A stretch of 64,000 bases of DNA from Spirosoma panaciterrae DSM 21099 (GTDB taxonomy: Bacteria > Bacteroidota > Bacteroidia > Cytophagales > Spirosomataceae). Of the stretch, positions 43,385 through 51,225 are shown piece after piece. Made by a program: the position numbers and the translations under genes. The stretch covers positions 124,001 to 188,000 of the forward strand of contig NZ_KB893177.1 of the NCBI RefSeq assembly GCF_000374025.1. The letters run 5' to 3'. The notes beneath the pieces were generated by a model. It had not been told where the DNA came from. It was given only the letters and a program-made list of their open reading frames with translations, and searched no databases. Position 1 is the stretch's first letter. Each line of letters opens with the position of its first letter.

Positions 43385-43825
43385 ATGTATAAAACTCAGG
43401 AAGGCCAGCCGTTTATGGTCCATGAAGATGGCCCAAATTCTCCATTTGACCATCAGCGCGTTATCAGTAAACTAACGTTTGAATTAGGTCTATTATATTA
43501 CCAGCAAAAGAGAATTATTCTGGAACCTCTCCCTGAAACGCCATTGGATGAAGGGCCTGGGCATGCCGTACCCGACGTAATCCTGTACGATAAAACCGCT
43601 GAAGAAACAAAGATTATCATAGAAGTATGTCAGAACAATGGGCAACGTAATGACCTACGAAAAATCATTTATCTTATCGAAGATAACGACTACGGCATCC
43701 TTGAAGGCTTCGTATATAACTACAAAACTCGGGAGTGGCTGCGTTACCGAAAAGGCGATGGTGGCGTTGCTACAAATTCATCCGTGTCGGAAGTAATGAG
43801 CATCGATATGGGGGCTTTCCTCTGA
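43385..43825 (+). CDS. Uma2-like (DUF820) restriction-endonuclease-fold protein
   Basis: A 146-residue protein with segments like the Uma2/DUF820 PD-(D/E)xK fold: PDVILYDK near residue 61 and TKIIIEVCQ near 75, offering the metal-binding acidic pair, although the canonical lysine after the second strand (ExK) is replaced by cysteine. Many members are of unknown function and may not be nucleases. ATG 43385 is chosen over TTG 43376. It is a stand-alone gene upstream of pcrA. Confidence 0.6.
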   Translation: MYKTQEGQPFMVHEDGPNSPFDHQRVISKLTFELGLLYYQQKRIILEPLPETPLDEGPGHAVPDVILYDKTAEETKIIIEVCQNNGQRNDLRKIIYLIEDNDYGILEGFVYNYKTREWLRYRKGDGGVATNSSVSEVMSIDMGAFL

Positions 43826-43926
43826 CACTAAAACAACAAATCTGGCTATAGGTTCAGTCAGAGGGTTTATTCAATTTGACACCTGCCAAACTCTCGTTTC
43901 TATCCGTCCGCTACCAAATTATTTCG

Positions 43927-43934
43927 TAGTTTTG
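43927..43934 (+). promoter_or_regulatory. Putative -7 element of pcrA
   Basis: TAGTTTTG matches TAnnTTTG and lies 29 bp before the pcrA start. No TTTG -33 element is obvious. Confidence 0.35.
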
Positions 43935-43963
43935 ATTGTTATAGAAGGATAGAGACGAGCTGA

Positions 43964-46258
43964 ATGGTTGATTATATTTCTGGATTAAATGACCCACAGC
44001 GGCAGGCCGTTATGCACGGCGATGGTCCGCTTATGATTATAGCCGGTGCCGGTTCGGGAAAAACCCGCGTACTAACCTACCGGATCGCTTACCTGATCGA
44101 AAACGGTATTGACCCTTTCCGGATTCTGGCCCTTACCTTTACCAACAAAGCCGCTGGTGAGATGCGGCACCGGATCGAAAAGGTAGTTGGGACGGAAGCC
44201 CGCAACATCTGGATGGGCACCTTCCACTCTGTATTTGCCAAGATTCTTCGGATCGAAGCCCGGGCCATTGGCTATACCAGCAACTTCTCCATTTATGATA
44301 CCGACGACTCAAAATCCCTGTTGCGCAGCATCATTAAGGAAATGGGGCTCGACGACAAGGTGTACCGGGTCAACAGCGTATTTTCCCGAATTTCGGGGGC
44401 TAAAAACCGGCTCATTGGTCCGGATGATTACCTCAACAATGCCGTAATCCAGGCCGACGATGAATCGGCAAGGATGCCGCACATTGGTCGAATTTATAAG
44501 CAGTATAGCGTTCGTTGTTTTGCCGCCAATGCTATGGATTTCGACGACCTGCTGTTCAATACCAACGTACTCTTCCGCGATCATCTGGATATTCTGAACA
44601 AATACCAGCATAAGTTCCAGCAGGTGATGGTCGACGAGTTTCAGGACACCAACATTTCGCAGTACCTGATTACCCGTAAGCTGGCGGCTGTGCATCAGAA
44701 CATCTGCGTCGTGGGCGATGATGCGCAGAGCATCTATGCCTTCCGGGGAGCCAACATTGAAAACATCCTGAATTTTCAGCGCGATTATGGCAAAGAGAAT
44801 GTCAAGATCGTTAAGCTGGAACAGAATTACCGCTCGACCAAGACGATTGTGGAAGCGGCCAATTCGATCATTGCCCGGAATAAGCAGCAACTGGAAAAGC
44901 ACGTCTTCACGGATAATGAAGAAGGGCCACTGATCGACGTAATAAAAGCCTCGTCGGACAACGAAGAAGGTCGTCTGGTAGCCTCATCTATTTTTGAAAC
45001 CAAAATGAACGAATCGCTGACCAACAACGACTTCGCCATTTTGTATCGGACCAACGCCCAGTCGCGGGCGTTTGAAGAAGCCCTGCGCAAGATGAGCATC
45101 AAGTACCGCATTATTGGTGGTCTGTCGTTCTATCAGCGAAAGGAAATCAAAGACCTGATTGCGTATTTGCGCTTTACGGTCAATCAGCAGGACGAAGAGG
45201 CTTTCAAGCGAATTATTAACCTGCCCAAACGCGGCATTGGCGATACTACTGTGGCTAAAATCAGTGTGATAGCCGCCGAAAAGCAGGATTCAATCTGGGA
45301 AATTGTCTCTGAAATCACCAAACATGTAGCCGGTAGGTCTGCTATTGCCATTGAAGGCTTTTCCGATCTGATCAAGAGTTTCAAGCTCCTCCTCGACCAG
45401 AAAGATGCCTACGAAGTAGCCTCGCACATTGCCAAAGCATCGGGTCTGTTAAAAGAACTGTATGAAGACAAAACGGTGGAAGGGCTGGCCCGCTACGAAA
45501 ACGTGCAGGAATTGTTGAACGCCATCAAGGAGTTTGTCGATAACCCGGATAATGAAGAGAAAAGTCTGGCCGCGTTTTTGCAATCTGTCTCGCTACTAAC
45601 CTCTGCTGACGAAAAAGAGGACGATGGTGATAATGATAAAGTAACGCTGATGACGATTCACGCGGCCAAAGGGCTGGAATTCAAAAACGTGCATATTGTC
45701 GGTATGGAAGAAGACCTGTTCCCCAGCCAGATGATGCTCGAAAGCCGAAACGACCTGGAAGAAGAACGGCGACTATTTTATGTGGCCATAACGCGTGCCG
45801 AAAAGCGGTTGACGATGTCGTACGCCGAAACCCGCTATCATTATGGACGATTGAAAATGTGTGAACCCAGCCGATTCCTGATGGAGATCGACCAGCGGTA
45901 TCTGAAGATGTCGAAACTCCGCTCGGCACCCAGCCGCATGGACTTCGACCGACCCGAACGCGAACGCAGTGAAAGCACCTCAACGGGCTCGATGGCATTT
46001 GTACGGTCGCTGGCGCAGAAAACAGCTCGCACACAAACCCCACAAACAGCGGCTACGCATACGCCTTCGCCCGATTTCACGCCAAGCAGTACGGCTGATC
46101 TGGCATCGGGTCAGCGTGTTGAACATGCCAAGTTTGGCTTTGGAACCGTGAAAAAAGTAGATGTGAATGGAACCGAGCGTAAAGCTACGATCTTGTTCGA
46201 TGTTGTGGGAGAAAAGACCCTACTATTGAGTTTCGCCAAGCTGCGAGTTGTGGTGTAA
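43964..46258 (+). CDS. pcrA: ATP-dependent DNA helicase PcrA/UvrD
   Basis: A 764-residue superfamily 1 helicase. Motif I is AGAGSGKTR near residue 27; motif II DEFQDT near 225; motif III GDDAQSIYAFRG near 252; the late motifs VTLMTIHAAKGLEF near 558 and VAITRAEKRL near 607. A proline/serine/threonine-rich linker leads to a C-terminal Tudor-like segment (QRVEHAKFGFGTVKKV) that binds RNA polymerase in PcrA. It unwinds DNA with 3'-5' polarity in repair, replication restart and removal of stalled polymerase. Monocistronic. Confidence 0.95.
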   Translation: MVDYISGLNDPQRQAVMHGDGPLMIIAGAGSGKTRVLTYRIAYLIENGIDPFRILALTFTNKAAGEMRHRIEKVVGTEARNIWMGTFHSVFAKILRIEARAIGYTSNFSIYDTDDSKSLLRSIIKEMGLDDKVYRVNSVFSRISGAKNRLIGPDDYLNNAVIQADDESARMPHIGRIYKQYSVRCFAANAMDFDDLLFNTNVLFRDHLDILNKYQHKFQQVMVDEFQDTNISQYLITRKLAAVHQNICVVGDDAQSIYAFRGANIENILNFQRDYGKENVKIVKLEQNYRSTKTIVEAANSIIARNKQQLEKHVFTDNEEGPLIDVIKASSDNEEGRLVASSIFETKMNESLTNNDFAILYRTNAQSRAFEEALRKMSIKYRIIGGLSFYQRKEIKDLIAYLRFTVNQQDEEAFKRIINLPKRGIGDTTVAKISVIAAEKQDSIWEIVSEITKHVAGRSAIAIEGFSDLIKSFKLLLDQKDAYEVASHIAKASGLLKELYEDKTVEGLARYENVQELLNAIKEFVDNPDNEEKSLAAFLQSVSLLTSADEKEDDGDNDKVTLMTIHAAKGLEFKNVHIVGMEEDLFPSQMMLESRNDLEEERRLFYVAITRAEKRLTMSYAETRYHYGRLKMCEPSRFLMEIDQRYLKMSKLRSAPSRMDFDRPERERSESTSTGSMAFVRSLAQKTARTQTPQTAATHTPSPDFTPSSTADLASGQRVEHAKFGFGTVKKVDVNGTERKATILFDVVGEKTLLLSFAKLRVVV

Positions 46259-46283
46259 GTAAGATGTATTCTCTGTCCTGCTT

Positions 46284-46315
46284 GTTAGCAATCGTTCCAT
46301 AGTTTGATTGCTGAC
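46284..46315 (+). terminator. Weak hairpin after pcrA
   Basis: GTTAGCAATC (46284-46293) pairs with GATTGCTGAC (46306-46315) with one G-T pair around a 12-base loop. No T run follows, so the assignment is weak. Confidence 0.35.
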
Positions 46316-46390
46316 GAGCCTATTTCATACAAAACCTTCACATCATATCGTTCTCTTCAAAGTATTCTACTCCCATTGCCTATACGTCGC

Positions 46391-48016
46391 ATGAATGCCT
46401 ACGGTCTTATTGTCGCAGCTTTGCTGTCCATTGCCCTCGAAACTTACGGACAGGTGAAGAAAGATTCGACAGGATCAGCCAACCCCGCTGTTGAAAACCT
46501 CGGAAATCAGGTCAATTCCGAATACAACGAGATTAATCCCGTTATTTCGCCGGATGGCAAAACGTTGTATTTCGCCCGGATCAGCCACCCCAACAATACC
46601 CACGGCACCAAAGGTAGCCAGGACATCTGGTATTCTGACCTGGACGCAGCCAGTGGTAAATGGGGCCCTGCCCGGCGCATGGGTTTCCCCCTGAACAAAG
46701 ACGAATACAATTGCGCCTATAGCATTACGCCCGACGGCAACACCATGCTCATAAAAGGGCAGTACAACAACGGAAACTACGAAACACGCGGCTTTTCAAT
46801 CAGTAAGAAAACGGCTACTGGCTGGTCGCCCCCACAAAAGATTGAGATTCCTGGCTACGTGGGCATGAGCAAAGGGCAGTTCGATTGCGGGTTTATGTCG
46901 GCCGATGGCAAAACGCTGGTCATGGCGTTCAGTGAAAAGAAGAACAGTAAAGAAGACGACATTTACGTATCCTTCCGCCAGAAAGATGGCTCCTGGACCA
47001 AACCAATGGATCTGGGTTCGGAGGTAAATACCAAATTTACGGAAACCACGCCCTTTCTGGCCCCCGATGGTGCTACGCTCTATTTCTCCAGCAATCGGGA
47101 AGGTGGGTTAGGTAGCAACGATATTTATGTCACCAAGCGAGTCGACAAGACCTGGAAACACTGGACCAAGCCGGTAAACCTGGGGCCGAAGGTGAATACA
47201 GATGGCTACGACGCCTATTATACCCTCTCGGCATCAGGGGATTATGCGTACCTGACCACCTTTAAGAACACCGTTGGTAAAGGCGATATTGTTCGGGTTA
47301 AGCTTACTGAAGATCGACCTACGAATCAGCCTGGGCGGCTGGGTGGTGGTGATGAAGTGGCTGGCCAAACCGATGCCACCCGACCCGATCCCGTTGCCCT
47401 GATCAGCGGTAAGGTTGTTGACCAGATTACGGGTAAGCCCATTGAAGCCCGCATCGTTTATCATACATTACCCGATGGTGCCGAAGTTGGTGAAGCCACT
47501 TCTGACCCCGTTACAGGTGAATACAAAATTGTACTTCCCTACGGCCAGAAATTTTCTGTCAGGGCCATTGCCAAGGACTTCATTTCCGAAAGTATAAATA
47601 TTGATCTGACACAAACCAAAGGGTTTCAGGAAATTAAGAGCGATCCCGTTAAAATGGCTCCCATTAAGGAAGGATCGGTTGTTCGGCTGAATAACATCTT
47701 CTTCGATACCGGAAAGTCAGAACTCCGCCCGGAATCGGGTCCTGAGCTGGATCGGTTAGTGACCACGCTGAACGAGAATCCTAAAATGACCATTGAAGTA
47801 CGCGGTCATACAGACAACACCGGCTCTAACGAGATCAACAACAAGCTTTCTCAGGACAGAGCCGACGCTGTTCGGGAGTATTTCATCAGCAAAGGCATTG
47901 AACCCGATCGGGTTGGCAGCAAGGGCTTCGGCGAAACCAAGCCAATTGCCACAAACGATACCGAAGCCGGTCGTCAGCAAAACCGTCGGGTTGAGTTTGT
48001 CATTATCAAGAAATAA
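46391..48016 (+). CDS. OmpA-family protein with PD40 repeats
   Basis: A 541-residue exported protein with a signal peptide (MNAYGLIVAALLSIALETYG). Several PD40/WD40-like beta-propeller repeats cover about residues 45-315 (NPVISPDGKTLYFA, APDGATLYFSSNREGGLGSN). A carboxypeptidase-regulatory-like domain follows near 335-415 (SGKVVDQITGKPIEARI). The C-terminal OmpA domain holds the peptidoglycan-binding signature (VRGHTDNTGSNEINNKLS). It anchors in the outer membrane or periplasm and binds peptidoglycan. It resembles the PorE-like protein of Bacteroidota type IX secretion, but no other T9SS gene is seen here, so that role is a guess. ATG 46391 is chosen over ATG 46304. Confidence 0.9.
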   Translation: MNAYGLIVAALLSIALETYGQVKKDSTGSANPAVENLGNQVNSEYNEINPVISPDGKTLYFARISHPNNTHGTKGSQDIWYSDLDAASGKWGPARRMGFPLNKDEYNCAYSITPDGNTMLIKGQYNNGNYETRGFSISKKTATGWSPPQKIEIPGYVGMSKGQFDCGFMSADGKTLVMAFSEKKNSKEDDIYVSFRQKDGSWTKPMDLGSEVNTKFTETTPFLAPDGATLYFSSNREGGLGSNDIYVTKRVDKTWKHWTKPVNLGPKVNTDGYDAYYTLSASGDYAYLTTFKNTVGKGDIVRVKLTEDRPTNQPGRLGGGDEVAGQTDATRPDPVALISGKVVDQITGKPIEARIVYHTLPDGAEVGEATSDPVTGEYKIVLPYGQKFSVRAIAKDFISESINIDLTQTKGFQEIKSDPVKMAPIKEGSVVRLNNIFFDTGKSELRPESGPELDRLVTTLNENPKMTIEVRGHTDNTGSNEINNKLSQDRADAVREYFISKGIEPDRVGSKGFGETKPIATNDTEAGRQQNRRVEFVIIKK

Positions 48017-48128
48017 AGTGACGATAATAGCTGGTTTTGAGCAGATAAACGCTCGAAAACCGCAACCATAAACGCCTGTTTGAGTTAACCTTACAGAACA
48101 ATACGCTAACAGGTTTTCCCTAATCACT

Positions 48129-49001
48129 ATGCAACTGAATGCAGGCTGCGAACTTTATTTTGACGCTGAAACGCCAACTCCTCTCATCTTAATGCTGCGC
48201 CCGCGCTCAGGTGCAGGGCAATGGATTATTCGGGAAGAGTATCAAATCACCCCGACTGTCAACGTAACGGAGTTTACCGATATGTACGGGAATCTTTGCC
48301 AACGGGTTGTGGCACCGGCAGGACCGTTTTCCATTCACTTTTCGGCTACGGTTCAAACCGCCGATCTAATTGATGTAGCGCCGGGCGCTCCTTATACCCC
48401 CGTCGAAGATTTGCCCGACGATGTGCTTCATTACACTTTGCCAAGCCGCTATTGCCAGTCCGATCAGTTGGGCGATCTGGCCGCCGACATTACCGCCCAT
48501 GCCGAACCCGGATACGATCAGGCCGAAGCCATCCGAAAGTGGATTCATGAGAATGTCCGGTATGAGTATGGCACCAGTGATGCCAGCACATCGGCTATGG
48601 ATACGGCCAACAAACGGGTAGGCGTTTGCCGTGATTTCACCCATTTGGGCATTTCGCTTTGCCGATCTTTAAATATTCCGGCCCGCATGGTCGTTGGCTA
48701 TTTATATAAGCTCGATCCAATGGATTTACACGCCTGGTTCGAAGCGTATATAGATGGACGCTGGTTTACGTTTGATGCTACGCAGAGCGAACCGCGTGGC
48801 AACCGAATAACCGTAGCCTATGGGCGTGATGCAGCTGATGTAGCGTTTACAACGCAATTTGGACCGATGAAACTCAATGACATGAAGGTCTGGGTTGACA
48901 TGGCTCAGCCAGAAAGCCACGAATCAGAAAAAAAAGTTGACGAAGCCCCAACCCTTTCGGCCTCCGTTGGGTCTAATCAACCGACGACCAATATGCCATG
49001 A
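48129..49001 (+). CDS. Transglutaminase-like cysteine protein
   Basis: A 290-residue protein without a signal peptide. The N-terminal beta-rich region (MLRPRSGAGQWIIREEYQIT) is the usual bacterial transglutaminase-associated domain. The catalytic triad is visible: cysteine in GVCRDFTHLG near 165, histidine in DLHAWFEAY near 200, and aspartate in FDATQ near 215. Members act as amidases, proteases or crosslinkers in the cytoplasm; the substrate is unknown. Its stop overlaps the following lipoprotein gene by ATGA. Confidence 0.9.
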   Translation: MQLNAGCELYFDAETPTPLILMLRPRSGAGQWIIREEYQITPTVNVTEFTDMYGNLCQRVVAPAGPFSIHFSATVQTADLIDVAPGAPYTPVEDLPDDVLHYTLPSRYCQSDQLGDLAADITAHAEPGYDQAEAIRKWIHENVRYEYGTSDASTSAMDTANKRVGVCRDFTHLGISLCRSLNIPARMVVGYLYKLDPMDLHAWFEAYIDGRWFTFDATQSEPRGNRITVAYGRDAADVAFTTQFGPMKLNDMKVWVDMAQPESHESEKKVDEAPTLSASVGSNQPTTNMP

Positions 49002-49432
49002 AAAAACCACTGCTTTTCTGCTCTCTGATCGGTGCCCTTACGGCTTGTCAGCATGAGTCTGATATTCAGCCGAATACTAGCTCTCTGGCAGGTGAAGCAG
49101 TTGGAACCTACCGCACTAATTTTTACCTCGACCCATCCTACGCTACCCTTTCACAGAGCCAGATGCCGTACGTTGAGCTAAAACAGGAGTCGGACAGTAA
49201 TGTAACCTTATTGCTGACCAGACAGTACCCTGCTTCCGAAACGCAGGTTATTCCTCATGTGCTTCTGCAACGTAAAGCCAATGGAGTTGAGCTTCGGATT
49301 GCCAACACCCGTGTAGGCACGCTGCAAACCGACCGCGTGTTTACGAGCAACGGTATGGAAAAGCAGGGGCAACTGTTACGGTTAACGGCTCAGGATAGTT
49401 CGGTCAGCGAATTTATTGGCGTCAAACAATAG
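48998..49432 (+). CDS. Small lipoprotein of unknown function
   Basis: A 144-residue protein. A short signal sequence ends in the lipobox LTAC at residues 14-17, so it is a lipoprotein. The rest is beta-rich, with GTYRTNFYLDPSYA and strand-turn patterns, and carries no known domain. It is translationally coupled (ATGA overlap) to the transglutaminase gene. A strong terminator follows. Confidence 0.75.
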   Translation: MKKPLLFCSLIGALTACQHESDIQPNTSSLAGEAVGTYRTNFYLDPSYATLSQSQMPYVELKQESDSNVTLLLTRQYPASETQVIPHVLLQRKANGVELRIANTRVGTLQTDRVFTSNGMEKQGQLLRLTAQDSSVSEFIGVKQ

Positions 49433-49448
49433 AGAACGGCCTATACTT

Positions 49449-49497
49449 AAAAAACGAACAACCGACCTGCTAATGCAGCGTCGGTTGTTCGTTTTTT
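49449..49497. terminator. Rho-independent terminator, two-way
   Basis: Perfect 18-bp arms AAAAAACGAACAACCGAC (49449-49466) and its complement (49480-49497), 13-base loop, A run on the left and T run on the right. It ends the lipoprotein gene and the convergent PQQ dehydrogenase gene. Confidence 0.9.
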
Positions 49498-49534
49498 TGG
49501 GGCCAGTGAAAAACAACTGGCCAATTATCCTGGT

Positions 49535-50761
49535 CTATTTTTTATCGATGCGGTATAATCTACCCTGATCGGTAATGGCATATAGGGCGCCATCTTTACC
49601 CTGGGTAATGTCCCGGAAACGCTGAAGTTGGTCGGATAATAACCGCTCTTCACCAACGACCTTATTGTTTTCGATAACCAGCCGCAGAACGTGCATTCCA
49701 CTCAGTGTGCCGATGAACAGATTGTTTTTCCATTCAGGTACGTTGTTAGCACTATAGAACGTCATGCCACTAGGCGAAACGCTGGGGTCCCAGTAGTAAA
49801 CGGGTTGTTCAAGCCCTTCTTTTTGCTGAATACCCTCTCCTACTTTCTGGCCACTGTATTCGATACCGTAGGTAATGGTGGGCCAACCGTAGTTTTTACC
49901 CGGCTGAATCCGGTTGATTTCATCCCCACCCCGTGGTCCAAATTCGCCTTCCCACAGATCGCCCGTAACCGGATGAAAAGCCAGGCTCTGGACGTTTCGG
50001 TGGCCATAAGAGTATAATTCAGGTCGGGCATCGGCCTGGCCTACAAATGGGTTACCGGAAGCAGGTTTACCCTCTTTCGTGATTCGAATCACTTTGCCTA
50101 AGCCAGAATTGAGCGATTGAGCCTGTGGGCGGGTCACCAGGTCCGACCGTTCGCCAGTACTGATCACCAGATTTCCCTGCTTATCGATCAGAATTCGACC
50201 CCCATAATGCAGGTTGCCTTTATAGGCTGGCGTAGCCTCATAAATAACCTTTGCATTCTCTATTTTCTTCTCATCGGCCGATAATTTCCCTTTACCAACC
50301 GCCGTCAGATTACCGTCGGGCCGGGGTTCAGAAAATACCCAGTAAACCATTCGGTTAGTAGCGAAGTCAGGATCGACGCGAACGCCCAGAAGCCCGCCCT
50401 GCCCCGACGAGTTTACGGCGGGTAAACCCGTAATCGGTTCGCTCACTTTGCCGGCCGTTGTCACAATCCGCATGGAACCTTCCCGTTGTGTGACCAGCAA
50501 TCGACCATCCGGTAAGCTGGTTATTCCCCACGGGCTGGTGAGGGCTTCGGTCAGCACTTTACCCTCATAGGGTGTAGTGGTTTTGGTACCAGCGATCCGC
50601 GTTTGACCCGCAAAAGCAGGTTTATAGTTCGGAGAGTTAGGCTCTTTGGTTTCAACAGAGGCAAGACCACTTCCAGCCGATTGCTGACCACAGGCGTCCA
50701 GAGTAAGACCCATCAGTACTAAACCTAGGCTACTGATGGGGACAATCATTCGTTTTATCAT
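49535..50761 (-). CDS. PQQ-dependent sugar dehydrogenase, lipoprotein
   Basis: A 408-residue protein with a lipoprotein signal (lipobox LDAC near residues 21-24). A six-bladed glucose/sorbosone dehydrogenase propeller follows: SPWGITSLPDGRLLVTQREG near 75, GGRILIDKQGNLVISTGE near 190, and GHRNVQSLAFHP near 255, with GEFGPRGGDEINRI near 270. Members oxidise aldoses with pyrroloquinoline quinone and calcium in the periplasm, feeding the respiratory chain. No PQQ synthesis genes are in the window. The gene is divergent from the TonB receptor and probably separately controlled. Confidence 0.9.
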   Translation of the reverse strand: MIKRMIVPISSLGLVLMGLTLDACGQQSAGSGLASVETKEPNSPNYKPAFAGQTRIAGTKTTTPYEGKVLTEALTSPWGITSLPDGRLLVTQREGSMRIVTTAGKVSEPITGLPAVNSSGQGGLLGVRVDPDFATNRMVYWVFSEPRPDGNLTAVGKGKLSADEKKIENAKVIYEATPAYKGNLHYGGRILIDKQGNLVISTGERSDLVTRPQAQSLNSGLGKVIRITKEGKPASGNPFVGQADARPELYSYGHRNVQSLAFHPVTGDLWEGEFGPRGGDEINRIQPGKNYGWPTITYGIEYSGQKVGEGIQQKEGLEQPVYYWDPSVSPSGMTFYSANNVPEWKNNLFIGTLSGMHVLRLVIENNKVVGEERLLSDQLQRFRDITQGKDGALYAITDQGRLYRIDKK

Positions 50762-51225
50762 GATTAATTAACGTTAATTTCTTCTGGTTATCGATACTAT
50801 TTCTTTAGAAACACTGAGATTCCTGGCCGAACGACCAACTGTTTGCCGCAGCCCGACAAATGTAATTGAATTCAGTAATCCGTTTGAGATGGCTTCATTT
50901 CTGAATGCATTTTTCGTACAAAACCCTATTTGATTAAGTTACGAACAAAGTCAAGGTACAAACAAACTCAGGCAGTCGATGCTTTACGGGTCATTACAGT
51001 TTGTTTAAAAGCGTCAGATGCATTCGGCATACCTAAATGTCAACGAACTGCCTTCCGAATCGAAAAGCCAGAACGGCCAGGTAACCCAGTACCCACCCAG
51101 ACGAAGTTTTGTCGACTTTGTCTGTTTTTATACTAAACGAACCTGATTGACCAGTCAACCTATTGGGGTAATCGTTATATTCGCAAAAATATAACGATTG
51201 ATTTGCCAGCCTTTCGATCAACCGT
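50762..51225. other. 464-bp region between PQQ dehydrogenase and TonB receptor genes
   Basis: This holds both promoters and the palindrome at 51170-51199. Short open frames on both strands have no recognisable product. I see no named riboswitch. Confidence 0.5.
51170..51199. promoter_or_regulatory. Palindrome upstream of the TonB receptor gene
   Basis: Perfect 12-bp arms AATCGTTATATT (51170-51181) and AATATAACGATT (51188-51199) around CGCAAA, ending 26 bp before the ATG. The segment TATATTCG (51176-51183) resembles a -7 element lying inside the palindrome, so a repressor site overlapping the promoter is likely. It does not match the Fur box. Confidence 0.6.

Noticed and set aside
46391..48016. 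A confident type IX secretion (PorE) assignment
   Set aside because: The domain order fits, but no other type IX secretion gene is in the window, and OmpA/PD40 proteins have other roles.
51170..51199. Fur box upstream of the TonB receptor
   Set aside because: The palindrome AATCGTTATATT does not fit the GATAATGATAATCATTATC pattern.
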